NCBI RefSeq assembly: GCF_900747795.2
Contig: NC_041406.2
Location: forward strand, 83,685,733 to 83,749,732
Source of the DNA: Erpetoichthys calabaricus
Taxonomy: Eukaryota; Chordata; Cladistia; Polypteriformes; Polypteridae
DNA length: 64,000 nt
Direction: 5' to 3'
The notes beneath the pieces are model-generated. The model had not been told where the DNA came from and made no database searches. It saw only the letters and a list, made by a program, of their open reading frames with translations. Position numbers and translations under genes: made by a program. The first letter of the stretch is position 1. The number at the start of each line of letters is the position of its first letter. Below are positions 25,301 to 60,406 of this stretch, piece by piece.

Positions 25301-25539
25301 CATGACCCACCGGCAGGGCAGTCTGAGCGCGCGCACACCCACGTGTCAGTCTCTTGGGTGACTGGGCCAAAATGCGCGCGCCCGTGCTGTCCTCTTTCTC
25401 GGCTTTTACTGTAGCGATCGTGAACGAGTATACTTACGTAAAGGTCTCCCAGAAGTAATCGGTTCGTGTCGAAACACCGATAGTAGTGCTGCACAAAGCT
25501 GGAACCGATCTGCTGCCACACTGGCCCGGTGCCGTCCAT
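7235..25539 (-). CDS. nutf2l: nutf2l: nuclear transport factor 2-like, four coding exons
   Basis: NTF2 dimers bind Ran-GDP and FG nucleoporins and carry Ran back into the nucleus. Coding exons are 25438-25539, 16641-16712, 15059-15157 and 7235-7348. All introns are phase 0 with GT-AG ends. The protein is 128 residues, against 127 in human NUTF2, and aligns end to end: [60 protein letters not shown]. The Ran-contacting residues known as E42, D92 and D94 are present as E43, D93 and D95, and the hydrophobic-cleft Trp is W42. The start is the ATG at 25537-25539. The frame is intact, so it looks functional. Introns are 8.7, 1.5 and 7.7 kb and full of transposons. The neighbourhood (rbfa, txnl4a) matches human 18q23, not the NUTF2 locus at 16q22, so I call it the paralogue nutf2l; that symbol is inference. 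Confidence 0.93.
8717..8921 (+). repeat. Degenerate SINE inside the hAT element
   Basis: GGGGGCACGGCGGCGTGCC, GCATTTGCATGTTTTTCTGG, CAAAGTCATTTAGG and a CTGAATGGATGG-like tail follow the SINE order but are strongly diverged. A further head fragment on the minus strand lies at about 9262-9330. Confidence 0.5.
10048..12042 (+). CDS. piggyBac transposase (PGBD2/3-like), two exons
   Basis: The enzyme cuts and pastes its element through a DDD catalytic triad. Exon 2 holds a 487-codon frame (ATG at 10579) with the triad at D223 in [12 protein letters not shown]304 in YFDNWFTS and D419 in MGGVDLMD. An upstream exon is likely: ATG at 10048, 33 codons beginning [19 protein letters not shown], donor at 10147/10148 (ACTG then GTAAAT) and acceptor CCCATGATAG at 10585. 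The splice keeps frame and gives an acidic N-terminus typical of the family. The intron contains a SINE (10201-10520). The frame stops at 12042, while the expected Cys-rich C-terminus continues in another frame; see 11960-12319. The two-exon structure is inference. Confidence 0.85.
10201..10520 (+). mobile_element. SINE inside the transposase intron
   Basis: This full-length copy of the tRNA-derived SINE has the A box at GGCACAGTGGG, the B box near GGGTTTGCTTCTC, CAAAGACATGCAGGTT and an (ATGG)n tail. An imperfect target repeat (ATACAATTT and ATAAAATTT) flanks it. Its place in an intron explains why the transposase exons stay intact. Confidence 0.85.
11960..12319 (+). pseudogene. Frameshifted Cys-rich C-terminus of the piggyBac transposase
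   Basis: This frame overlaps the end of the main frame and continues it: [16 protein letters not shown], a basic [10 protein letters not shown] stretch, then RCKNVNC, FFCSKC and HLC, a Cys-rich zinc-binding domain normal for piggyBac transposases. The switch falls at a run of ten A at 11979-11988. One extra A, or a -1 ribosomal shift on the A run, would bring the frames together. I treat it as a mutation, with slippage as an alternative. Confidence 0.8.
13680..15058. other. nutf2l intron 3, no recognised element
   Basis: Between the hAT element and exon 3 the intron is AT-rich. A purine-rich stretch at about 13980-14190 (AGACAGGAGG, AGACTCGAG-like) stands out by composition only. I recognise no repeat family. 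Confidence 0.4.
15059..15157 (-). CDS. nutf2l: nutf2l coding exon 3
   Basis: This 99-nt exon encodes residues 59-91 ([16 protein letters not shown], then ISMVVGQVK). The acceptor is TTTTTCGTAG and the donor GTAAGTGTA. Confidence 0.93.
15656..16312 (+). mobile_element. 5'-truncated L1-like LINE, 3' end
   Basis: The open frame 15790-16089 ([20 protein letters not shown], ... [12 protein letters not shown]) together with the preceding [10 protein letters not shown]-like stretch at 15740-15770 matches the C-terminal end of L1/Tx1-type ORF2 proteins. It is followed by a 3' UTR and TTTTAATAAAAAAAG. Only the last several hundred bases were inserted, the usual result of target-primed reverse transcription. 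It lies in nutf2l intron 2. Confidence 0.65.
16641..16712 (-). CDS. nutf2l: nutf2l coding exon 2
   Basis: This 72-nt exon has a polypyrimidine acceptor (TTTTTCCTTTAG) and donor GTAAGTACA. It encodes residues 35-58 with the TWEG motif containing the conserved Trp and the Ran-binding Glu. Confidence 0.93.
16713..18061. other. nutf2l intron 1, proximal part
   Basis: No exon or transposon end recognised. The DNA is AT-rich and without long frames. Confidence 0.4.
18062..20720 (-). mobile_element. Old Tc1-like transposon, heavily decayed
   Basis: The left end reads TACCAGTCAAATGTTTAGAT, the terminal repeat of a common fish Tc1 family that starts TACCAGTCAAAAGTTTGGAC. Minus-strand transposase remnants of the same family appear at about 19950-20220 (CTCCACCACTCTCC, TCCTACACAGCC, GTGGTAGCCGTGCTG) and 20370-20640 (TGAGGCTGGTGACTCTAA, TGACTGACCTTGC). 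A SINE at 18666 and other DNA lie between, and no right TIR was found before the younger Tc1 element at 20725. Assigning it to one element is inference. Confidence 0.6.
18666..18983 (+). mobile_element. SINE with 15-bp target duplication
   Basis: This member of the tRNA-derived SINE family lacks part of the A-box region (GGCGGCACAGTTGTGCTGC). It is flanked by the perfect repeat GATATTTATAACATA at 18651-18665 and 18984-18998. Confidence 0.9.
20725..22342 (+). mobile_element. Tc1-like transposon with 0.2-kb inverted repeats
   Basis: The ends CAGTGCATCCGGAAAGTATT and its near-complement at 22342 are flanked by TA. The inverted repeats extend about 213 bp on each side (20725-20937 and 22129-22342), an IR/DR-type layout. 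The 1618-bp element encodes one transposase. It is moderately young: the arms still pair almost base for base. Confidence 0.95.
21105..22124 (+). pseudogene. Tc1 transposase, three stop codons
   Basis: The N-terminal paired-like helix-turn-helix region ([32 protein letters not shown]) is followed by the DDE core: D in [11 protein letters not shown] in QDNDPKH and E in NPIEHLW. The full frame would be 339 codons, normal for the family. Three in-frame stops at 21810, 21825 and 21972 all look like C-to-T changes (CGA to TGA twice, CAG to TAG). The copy is therefore dead, but nothing is missing. This pattern fits CpG decay plus one further transition. Confidence 0.93.
22345..22779. other. nutf2l intron 1, no recognised element
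   Basis: Nothing recognised between the Tc1 element and the L2 fragment. Confidence 0.4.
22780..22995 (-). mobile_element. L2-like LINE reverse transcriptase fragment
   Basis: Read on the minus strand the segment resembles the RT thumb region of L2/Maui elements (NIRK..PYL...ITPGPGFGL, then a SRLDYC-like block). It ends abruptly where the Helitron at 23000 begins, so the Helitron probably landed in it. Confidence 0.5.
23000..23614 (+). mobile_element. Helitron, non-autonomous, decayed 3' end
   Basis: The 5' end TCTATTAAATATAAAAAAAA fits the TC start of this Helitron family, seen also at 28159 and 30068 on the minus strand. The interior matches 56450-56837 (TGCCAAGAGATTTAACCACA, GGACAGCTGCTGTACAGGCT, GATGCAGATCACGCGACATG). 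The 3' hairpin is worn down (GGGGCAAAGTAGT). An (AT)n stretch lies at about 23482-23500. No helicase frame is present. Confidence 0.7.
23816..24220. repeat. Possible hAT-like end fragment
   Basis: CAGGGGTGTCCAACTCCGAT followed by CCCGGAGTGCTGGA resembles the terminal repeat of a fish hAT MITE family. I could not find the matching right end or an 8-bp target repeat. Confidence 0.35.
24221..25437. other. nutf2l intron 1, exon-proximal part
   Basis: No transposon recognised. From about 25250 the DNA becomes CpG-rich (GCGCGCGCACACCC, ATGCGCGCGCCCG), continuous with the promoter-like region around the first exons. Confidence 0.4.
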
Positions 25540-25556
25540 CCTCCTCGTGTTTAAAC
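25438..25556 (-). CDS. nutf2l: nutf2l first coding exon
   Basis: The exon begins after the acceptor CCCTTTTCAG (AG at 25557-25558), has 17 nt of leader, starts with ATG at 25539 and ends GGAGACCTTTAC before the donor GTAAGTATA. It encodes residues 1-34, including the [10 protein letters not shown] helix that opens the NTF2 fold. Confidence 0.93.
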
Positions 25557-26300
25557 CTGAAAAGGGCACCAGAAAAACGTGTGCACAAACACAAGGACAT
25601 CCGAGTGCAAAAACGTGACTTCGGCGTAAACAGCATGTCTTAACAAATTTACTCCAATGTATTTCAAACTAATCCTTAACAGCAGACATGCCCTGGGCCG
25701 GCCAGCATTTCAACTACGTAACGTCTATCACTTGAATTTCTCCACGCGTTTATCTCGCATATTCCCGTACTTTGGCCACCTCTCGCTTTCACTCCTTACT
25801 TTCCCAGAGTGCCGTACGCTCATATCGCACTATGTTCATACCATTCAATCCTTAACCAACACTTTTGGAAAACGATTAACTAAAACGCGGAGGCGGCGTC
25901 AGCGTGTCCGTTGTTTTTACCCGTGCACTTTTTCCTGAGTACACACAAATACGACTGGCTTACCTTTCGAAAACTGCAGCCAAACGCTGAAGATAACGTG
26001 AATACACCGACTAAATTGACTTTACTTTTCTTCGGGGTGATGCTGCAAATCGCGCTTTCCTTGAACGGAAAGACAAACTGGATGACGCCGTTTTCAAAAC
26101 TCGCTGAGAGAAACAGCCAATGGGATAGAAGCGGGTTGCACGTGACCATGTCCGTCATCCGTAAAAGACCGAACATTAACGAAATCCTGCGACTTTACGA
26201 CTGGGTTATAGTGTTGAAACACTCCCCTTTTGCACACGTGGTAAAAGGCAAGCAGCTGTATTCCCTGCTTTTCAGATCTCAATTTTATTTTTTTAATAAA
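25557..26300 (-). promoter_or_regulatory. nutf2l: Likely nutf2l leader exon, first intron and promoter
   Basis: Upstream of the coding start the DNA turns CpG-rich and repeat-free. On the minus strand a strong donor, CGAAAG then GTAAGC, lies at 25964/25963, which would end a noncoding first exon and leave a 407-nt intron before the acceptor at 25557. A CCAAT-type box (CCAATGGGAT on the plus strand) is at about 26118. The transcription start is inferred to lie at about 26.0-26.2 kb. Confidence 0.5.
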
Positions 26301-26929
26301 ATGTTCGAGTAAATAGTAAGTGCGTTTAGCACTACAAAATCTTAGTTTCGAACGTCGTAGTGGAGTTTTCCTCGTTTATACCTGCATTTACAAGTGAAGT
26401 CGCTTTATTGGAATACCATCTATACACGGGGTTGCAGCCTACAGTGGCACGAAATAACGTTCTCTAGGGCCGTGGTGCAACATATACACAAGTGGTACAT
26501 ACCCAACATAATTAGGGTCAGGTTGGGGAGCATGCTGTGGTACACACCCACACCCACCACACAACGAAACAGCTTGGGATCCTGGTTGGCAACCCAAAGG
26601 TCCAGTCCAACACCCTGGAGATGACCATCTAATCTGCTCCAGCCAGGTGTTACATGGGAGTCTCCTACGTGACTAGCTTGTTATAGGACCAACCCCGGGA
26701 CACATCCATTCCTTCCCAGGCCAAAAAAGTTAAAAGCAATAATAAATATATTGTTATGAATTATTATTTTATTAAAATACAAATATAACAAATAAATGTA
26801 TTAACAAAATATTGGAAATGTATATATTGTTTTGTATTGTTTTTACTTTTTGTTACATACATTTTTTTAAGCAATGGAATAATGGAACCAATCAACAATG
26901 GCATATATAGTACAACTAACTTACATTGA
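26301..26929. other. Spacer upstream of nutf2l
   Basis: A segment at 26420-26720 has balanced base composition unlike the AT-rich flanks and looks like repeat-derived DNA, but I cannot name the family. Confidence 0.35.
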
Positions 26930-27122
26930 CTTATTTAGCTGACATCTTTATCCAAGGAGACTTACAACATTCAAGAGACATAATTAGTTACATTTGTTTT
27001 GTTTTTCTAAATGGAGCAGAGGCAGGTGAGGTGACTTACTCAGGGTCACACAGTGTTAGTAGTGCGATTGGAACTCACAACCTCATGGGTTGAAGTCCAA
27101 GGCCTTCACCACTCTACCACAT
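26930..27122. repeat. Common fish interspersed repeat fragment
   Basis: TTGACTTATTTAGCTGACAT, then CTTACTCAGGGTCACACAGT and a GGAACTCACAACCT block ending in ACTCTACCAC match a repeat widespread in fish genomes. The family class is uncertain to me. Confidence 0.55.
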
Positions 27123-27283
27123 AATTAATAACATGTTTATGGAAAACAAATATTTTTCTGTGCTCAGATGATACTTCTTAAGTATCAAATATTAGCTCTT
27201 GAATTAGTAGATTTTATTCATTATCAATTTTTATTTCAGCCCTTATACTCACACTACATGAGAATGATTCTCTAAAGTAAAAT

Positions 27284-27284
27284 T

Positions 27285-27338
<54 letters not shown>
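27284..27338. repeat. (GATA)n microsatellite
   Basis: Uninterrupted GATA units, followed by AGAACTTTATTTGGCCCAAG, which resembles the 3' end of a minus-strand LINE whose tail is GATA-rich. Confidence 0.9.
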
Positions 27339-27647
27339 TGAAAGGCACTATATACAAAGCATAGATAGAACTTTATTTGGCCCAAGAGGAACTTCGGCTT
27401 TTTACAGAAGATCTTCATATAAATAAATAATTAGACAGATATATTACATCTACTAAGGGGGCTTCACTTGCCAGCCACCCCGGTCTGCGCTGGTCTGCTT
27501 TATGGTTAATTTTGGAGGCTTCATGTTTGTGACATTTCTGTGCCAACTTGCTCCCTGTCCTGGTAGCTTCTTGAGAAGTGTGCACCCTCCATTTTCAGTG
27601 ATGTTAAAAGCACTCTAATCCCTGTCACATTTTTGTGTTCTTAAGAA

Positions 27648-28154
27648 CTAGGGGGCTTTGCCCCCTAATCGCTTCGCTTGCGCCAGCCACTTCACATCTC
27701 TGCCCCTCGCGTATGTGGATTTCACTTTCACCAAACAACAAATCTTTTAATTCTTGTGGATACGCCTCTTCATTGAGAAGAAACACTACTTTTCCCTGAT
27801 GGCAACACAAATTAGACGATCTACAAGTCTCCGACTTAAAGTTTAAATCCAAACAATATATTCAATCTCTTTTCACTGTTCCGTTATTTCACAGAGTAAT
27901 AGTTTCAGTTTTTTTGCACTAATGCGATCTTTACTATCATTTTTTTGAGACCTTCAAATTTTAGTACTTTCATTATCTCTAACCTCTTTACGACGTTCTA
28001 CTTTGTCATCTACTCTTTGTCTTTTATTTCCAGCCCTGGGTGTGGTTAGATCTCTTGGCACAAAGTCTTGTCTCGTTGGACTTGAAAGTATCTCTCTGAA
28101 AAAGTCACAGCTCGTCCCAGGCTAAAAAGTCTTGTCTCAGGATTTTTTATTCTA

Positions 28155-28159
<5 letters not shown>
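27648..28159 (-). mobile_element. Non-autonomous Helitron, both ends intact
   Basis: On the minus strand it starts TCTATTAGAATAAAAAATCC at 28159 and ends at 27648 with the hairpin GGGGGCAAAGCCCCC followed by TAG. It lies between A and T, as Helitrons do, with no target duplication. At 512 bp it has no helicase. The start faces a GATA array. Confidence 0.85.

Positions 28160-28203
<44 letters not shown>
28156..28203. repeat. (GATA)n microsatellite
   Basis: A run of GATA units lies directly upstream of the Helitron start and before the RTE-like LINE end. Confidence 0.9.
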
Positions 28204-28239
28204 CTATATACCTATATCTATATATGATAGATAGATAGA

Positions 28240-28712
28240 TACCTCATCAGCAAGAGTGAAAGGAAAGGACTACGGGACGGTAGTGAGACCAGCTATGTTA
28301 TATGGGTTGAAGACGGTGGCACTGACCAGAAAGCAGGAGACAGAGCTGGAGGTGGCAGAGTTAAATATGCTAAGATTGGCATTGGGTGTGACGAGGATGG
28401 ACAGGATTAGACATGAGTACATTAGAGGGTCAGCTCAAGTTGGATGGTTGGGAGACAAAGTCAGAGAGGCGAGATTGTGTTGGTTTGAATATGTGCAGTG
28501 AAGAGATGCTGAGTATATTGGGAGAAGGATGCTAAGGATAGAGCTGCCAGGGAAGAGGAAAAGAGGAAGGCCAAAGAGAAGGTTTATGGATGTGCTGAGA
28601 GAGGACATGCAGGTGATGGGTGTAACAGAACAAAATAATGAGGACAGAAAAATATGGAACAAGATGATCCTCTGTGGCGACCCCTAACGGGAGCAGTCGA
28701 AAGAAGAAGATA
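28240..28712 (+). mobile_element. RTE-like LINE, 3' end only
   Basis: The translated segment includes VVRPAMLYGLKTVALTRKQE, LEVAELNMLRLALGVTRMDR and, after stops, GKRKRGRPKRRFMDVL, the C-terminal region of RTE-type reverse transcriptases. It ends GGCGACCCCTAACGGGAGCA and GAAAGAAGAAGA, a frequent 3' end of fish RTE-like copies. A stop near 28500 breaks the frame. The clade call is from memory. Confidence 0.65.
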
Positions 28713-28749
28713 TAGTTACACACCTACTATTGTCTGAATGCACACTAGA

Positions 28750-28960
28750 ATGACTGAAAAGAAAGGAAATTAAAAAGAAAGAAAATGTCTGACTTGGCAG
28801 TCCCAGTCCCAGTGACGTGCTTTGCAGGCGTATTGCTGTTGATATAAAGCAGCCCCCCGTTGCTTTTCTTCACACAATTCTGCTGAATTATTCGTTGGCT
28901 TAATGTCCTCAGTGTTACGGTGTCAGGGAGAGGATGTGCAGCATTATTCATGATGGCAAT
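28750..28960 (-). repeat. Repeat shared with 44225-44445 in opposite orientation
   Basis: The reverse complement of this segment matches 44225-44445 over about 200 bp, including CATCCTCTC.CTGACAC, CAACGAAT.ATTCAGCAGAA and TCCCAGT.CCAGTG-type blocks. At 44 kb it abuts a LINE 3' end. I cannot name the family. Confidence 0.6.
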
Positions 28961-29429
28961 CACTTGTGTTTTAATTTCACATTTAAAAATGTCATTTTAT
29001 GTTTTCAAAAACCATTTTTTGTGTAATATTTGATAAATATACAAGGTGTACTTTTGTATTTACCCATTCTATGAAAAACCTGCATATACCGTAATATTAC
29101 ATTCAAACAACATTCCTGTTTATAAATCCAAAGGTGTTCTCAGCAAAAGTGATCAGAAAGAAATTGTGCATGGAGTGACTGCAGGAGTTCATCCTCTCAT
29201 GAGACACGAGGGGTCAAAGTTACTCCTTTTCACAATACTTAAAAAAAAAAAAAAATGGGGATCATCCTTTGCTTTTTCGAGGTTGCTGATCACGAATACA
29301 ATAATATTTTTGATACTGGATTCTTTATTGGACAGTCAAAAATGTCCCATCGGTACTGATTGTGTCTTAGTGCGTCTAGCAGGGAATAATATCTGGCATA
29401 GCGCTACACGTTAGCCTCTTTGTGGTTCT

Positions 29430-30068
29430 GCTGCTCGCGTATGGGGATGCTGGTATACAATTTTAACAGATTTTTATTTTCATGGGAATTGTTACATTTG
29501 CATCAACGCAACGTATAACTGCCCATGATTGAATTTTGTTTCTTTCTATTAAATAAAACGATTTTTTTGAATGTTTGGCTCTGAGATTTGTTCATTGTCT
29601 TTGCAAAAGCTATTCTAATGGGAAAGTGTGAACTTTTTAATACGAATGGCATATCAAGATCTCCTTTGGTGTTTAATGTTATACCCTGAAGATGGACTAC
29701 ATTACCTTTCTTGGATACATCCTTCTTTCTCCAGTAATTCGTGTGGTGGAAGACCAGATGGTGGGAACAGTTGTAGATATTCTTCGGGATAGTGTAAGTT
29801 GATGTATTCATCTTCCGCAGTACAAACTGTTTCAGCATAGTCTATTGAAATTAACCAATTTGCTGTGTAACTGATTGTCATTTTTGGCGTTAATTCATTT
29901 GACTTCATCGTTTCTCAGTGCTAGAGGGCCATGGTCTTGTTTGAAAATGTTTGAGAGGAGGGCGTGACTTGAAAAAAGTCTCAAGGCAAAAGTCTTGTCT
30001 CGCGGGACTTGAAAAAATCTCTCTTCCAAAAAGTCTCGTCGTGTTGAAGGATTTTTTAATATAATAGA
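29430..30068 (-). mobile_element. Helitron 5' portion with helicase remnant
   Basis: The minus-strand start TCTATTATATTAAAAAATCC at 30068 matches the Helitron start at 28159. The interior has the same alternating GTCTCGCGGGACTTG motifs. Toward lower coordinates it runs into a helicase remnant (29503-29838). No 3' hairpin was found, so the 3' end is lost or unrecognised. Confidence 0.7.
29503..29838 (-). pseudogene. Helitron PIF1-like helicase, C-terminal remnant
   Basis: SSHFPIRIAFAKTMNKSQSQ followed by TFKKIVLF corresponds to the motif in Helitron Rep/helicase proteins that normally reads FPVRFAFAMTINKSQGQTF, close to the PIF1 C-terminal end. The region before it (KKGNVVHLQGITL) fits the preceding domain. 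It is a fragment of a much larger protein and cannot be functional. Confidence 0.75.
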
Positions 30069-30337
30069 TATACAGTATATGTATCTGTCAGATATATCTG
30101 TCACAAGGTGTGCAGGGACACTTTACATTCTGTGTGGCTTCCAGAACTGGAAAGGACTAGTAAATGTATGACTCGGAATGAGAAGCAGGTTTGAGGAAGC
30201 AGTCCACGATGTACATAATTAACTGTACTGTATATCCTTTTTTTTCTTGTTTGTCTAAAACTACATTTGTGCATCCTTTGAAACTACAGAAAATGTGTGA
30301 CATGACATGAACAGACCACAACTGGACTGGAATGGAG

Positions 30338-30338
30338 C

Positions 30339-30397
<59 letters not shown>

Positions 30398-30418
30398 CTT
30401 TATTAATCCCACTTAGTC
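30338..30418 (-). repeat. (GATA)n with LINE-tail motif
   Basis: A GATA array is followed by TACTTTATTAATCCCACTTA, the reverse complement of the TTAATAAAGTA tail of an L2/Rex1-like LINE. The same tail occurs at 43520 and 47870. Confidence 0.7.
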
Positions 30419-31288
30419 TACCTGACCAAAAAATGTGTGTCAAGGACAACAAGACAGGACTTAAGTTCAGGGCTGAGAGAAAGGCAAAATGTCCTGGTTT
30501 CATCAATGTAGAGGGCTATGCTTTCACTACCATTTTCAATCCTGAGGATTTCTGCTGCCTTATGCAGACAGTGTGGTGGGTCAAGCCAGACCAGAAACTA
30601 AGACTGAGAGCCAGCAATTAAATGAAGCCTGGCAAGTTAAAGCAAACAATTTGTACAGGTGTCCCAACTTCTGTCAATTACTTAAAAACCCTCTGTCTGT
30701 CTTAGAGAACAAAAAACTGGAAAAAATGGAGGTGTTCTAAAACTTTGGACTAATCATGCATATGAACCACCTTTATTTGAGGACTGGAGGTCCACATGTT
30801 TGCTAACACATGAATAAATGTGTACGTTTTTCTATTGCCCGTTTTGGTGCTCTGTCTAATTGTCTGGGTTACAGAACATAAACGAAATGGAGAGGTGTTT
30901 AACTACAGTGACCAGGCTAGTAAGAATAAAAACATACAAAAGGCTATGGATAGAATTTGAGGCATTTGAGGATTTGAGCGGAGAACAGGGTCACCCTCGG
31001 ACCCTACCATGACAAAACAGGGCATTAATGTGTTGTCTGAATAGGCTATGCCCACCATAATCATGTAATGTGTTAACAACACGTTAAACAAGAATTCTAA
31101 CAAACGCTGCATAGAATGAAGGCTTAAATCAAGACCGCAAAAAAAATAAAATAAATAAATAATATGAAAAATCAACTTTTAATAGAAAACCCCTTTGCCG
31201 AGCCATTAAATATCATGGTATAGAAATCTCCAAGTGCCACATCAGTTAAATCTTGTTCTAAAAATATTACAGAGCTCAAAGTGAGCAG
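30419..31288. other. rbfa 3' flank
   Basis: No element recognised. The rbfa 3' UTR occupies the high-coordinate end. A possible minus-strand poly(A) signal lies at 31178-31183. Confidence 0.4.
31178..31183 (-). terminator. rbfa: Candidate rbfa poly(A) signal ATTAAA
   Basis: ATTAAA on the minus strand lies about 105 nt after the rbfa stop. It is the commonest variant signal, but no transcript evidence is available here. Confidence 0.35.
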
Positions 31289-58209
<26,921 letters not shown>

Positions 58210-58470
58210 CGTTCTGACTGATAACGCATTCAACTACCGCAACCCGCATTAAATTGAAATGAATCAATGTGCTCCGGCGGCGTAAACGGCGACTGCTACT
58301 GTCTGTCTGAAGGAAGACTGAAATAATCGAGCGCGAGCGAATCCATCTGTCTAGACTGCTTTCATACAGCGGGCGTTATAAAGATTGCCGCTGTCGCTTG
58401 TCCTCATTCCGGTGTCGCAACTACATTAACGCCGCTGGGACACACTTGAGACTTATGAGGTTGAAAAAAA
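58210..58470 (-). promoter_or_regulatory. rbfa: Likely rbfa 5' UTR and promoter
   Basis: The DNA upstream of the rbfa ATG is CpG-rich (CTCCGGCGGCGTAAACGGCG, GCGCGAGCGAAT) and lacks transposons. On the minus strand a CCGGAA ETS-type site lies at 58407-58412. No TATA box is evident, as usual for housekeeping genes. Confidence 0.5.
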
Positions 58471-59163
58471 AAGTATTTTGATGTTGTAAAACATATTAGA
58501 AGCCAGTCTCTTCATTTTAAGTCACCTTCCTTCTTCACCACCTGGTACTGAATAATTTATGAACGAAGTCACAGTAAAACATTAATGTACATGTTAACGC
58601 GTACTTAGTCATTAGAAGTTTAAATGACATGATGGTTGGCATTTATGGAATGGCATAATATATATGAAATCAGGAATATAAGATTACACAGTGGCAATCA
58701 GATTTTCATGTTTTGTTTACGAATGGGTACATTTTTTATCAAGATACCATTAAATTGATTTTAAATACAACCAAGACATTACTAGTGTTGCAAATGGCTA
58801 TTACTGCTCGAAATGACTGATTTTTAATTCATTATTCAAATATGGCTGCAACCCCCATTTTCAGCAGCCATTCGCTTCAGTTTCTTAATGGTCAACTCCA
58901 GGAGCTTATCGTTAATTACTCCTGTTTAAATGCTAATGGATTTAGAGAAACCTTTGTGATCGCATTAGCACTGCTGAAACCTGTTATTCTGGTCACCTGC
59001 TTTGCAAGGTCCTGGCATTCTTAAAGTTTTTTTCTGGGTTCAAAAATGGCCAAAATGAAGCGACTTTCTCAAAAAATAGGTTAGTCTGTTGGTTTCTTGC
59101 AGGTTATCTATCTATTTGACAGATTACTAAAAAACTGAAGATTTCATACAAAACTTTCTAGAG
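58471..59163. other. rbfa-txnl4a intergenic DNA
   Basis: AT-rich, no element recognised, up to the MITE at 59164. Confidence 0.4.
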
Positions 59164-59725
59164 CAGGGGTAGGCAACGTCGGTCCTGGTGAGCCGCAGTA
59201 TGTGCAGGTTTTTGTTCCAACCCAGTTCCTTAACGAGAACTCAATTATTGCTGATGAAGCACATATTGCTTAAGTGACATTTTGATGCTTCATTTTAGTG
59301 GTCTTGCTTGTTAAGGTTCTCCAACCTTAATTGCTTATTTCAATCTTAAACTGCTGCATTCAGTGTTTTAATTGCTCCTTATTAGCAATAAGATGTAAAA
59401 GACAAAGCAGCCAGCAGTTCTCCAGCTAGCTTTTTTCCAATTACATCTGTGTGTGTTCATCATGCACTGTTTGATTTAATAAAACACTTAATAGAAAAAT
59501 GTGACAGACTGAAAATGATCTGTTTTAGGCTTCATATCATTTGGATGATATCCTTGGAAAGGAAAAAAAATCTACGATATAAGAGCCTTACATTGCACAG
59601 ACTAACAAGCCATAAAATTAAATAAGGTCTGAGATTGGCAATGATTGGTTTCTAATTAAGCAATTGGGTTGGAATGAAAACCTGTAGCCACTGCGGCTCA
59701 CCAGGACCGACGTTGCCTACCCCTG
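59164..59725. mobile_element. hAT-type MITE, family A copy 2
   Basis: CAGGGGTAGGCAACGTCGGT and its complement form the inverted ends; the interior matches 48943-49495 almost throughout (TTATTGCTGATGA.GCAC, GTGACATTTTGATGCTTCAT, AAGACAAAGCAGCCAGCAGT). The target octamers TTCTAGAG and GTCTAGAG differ at one base. It lies between the divergent rbfa and txnl4a promoters. Confidence 0.9.
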
Positions 59726-59734
59726 GTCTAGAGA

Positions 59735-59930
59735 GAGGAGGGCAAACTGGATCTAATCAGGGTAGAAAAATAAGGGAAAGGCCCAGGTGCACAACTCCTT
59801 ATGTGGAGAAGGATATGAGAGTTCGTAGTGTGAAAAACAAACGCCTTACAGGTCCTCAATTGGCTTCTTCATTAAATAAACACAAAATCCCAGTGTCTTC
59901 AGCAACAGAGAAAAGACGACTCTATTGATG
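59735..59930 (+). repeat. Tc1-like transposase fragment
   Basis: TPYVEKDMRVRSVKNKRLTG, PQLASSLNKHKIPVS and EKRRLY match the second helix-turn-helix of a Tc1 family (consensus remembered as RTTPYVEKDM...LTAPQL). There is no catalytic domain nearby. Confidence 0.6.
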
Positions 59931-59999
59931 CCGTCGAATGCCAATATATAATGTGACGTTACATAAAGTTTTTTTCACCCACTTTTAAGCGATATTCAC

Positions 60000-60406
60000 T
60001 CTTGGTTGTTTCCGGACGACATATAGATTATACGTCTGACTTCAGCGAGACTCGTCAAACAGAGAAAGGTAATGTCAAAAGTAAAAGTAAGACGGCTCTT
60101 GTACCTGATTGCTTGTTTTTTCCACACCCTTCAGCGATGTAATTAGTTTGGTCAAAAAATGTGTTTGACAGATTCTCCGCCCAGATGCTACTACTCCCGG
60201 ACTAGAATGAATCCATGCTGCCATCTGTTGACAATAATGTGTACTACAGCAGGCTTGTCGCTCCCGAGTGTTCCTATTGCGGTTTGCACACACGAGTCGT
60301 TACTCCTACAGTCTGCTGCTAGAAGAACAGGAGCTGAAGAGGTTCATTCAGCGGGTGTCGCGTGTTCTGTGTAAGCAGAACGCTCGTTCGGTTCTGTTTG
60401 AAAAAG
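60000..60406 (+). promoter_or_regulatory. txnl4a: txnl4a promoter and noncoding leader exon
   Basis: A TTTCCGGACG ETS-like site lies at about 60009. The CpG-containing segment 60180-60400 ends GTTTGAAAAAG then GTAAGTCC, a strong donor at 60406/60407, which I take as the end of a noncoding first exon. The next exon starts at 63164. Human TXNL4A and RBFA are also divergent. Confidence 0.55.

Noticed and set aside
25880-26312. Overlapping frames of 98 and 133 codons near the nutf2l promoter
   Set aside because: They lie in CpG-rich promoter-like DNA where stops are rare. The minus frame crosses the putative leader exon but adds no NTF2 sequence.
27284-30398. GATA arrays as possible CRISPR or regulatory arrays
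   Set aside because: They are uninterrupted microsatellites without spacers, in a vertebrate genome.
1-31288. ADNP2 gene, expected beyond RBFA by human gene order
   Set aside because: ADNP2 has a very long zinc-finger/homeodomain exon; no such frame exists. The nutf2l gene occupies the position.
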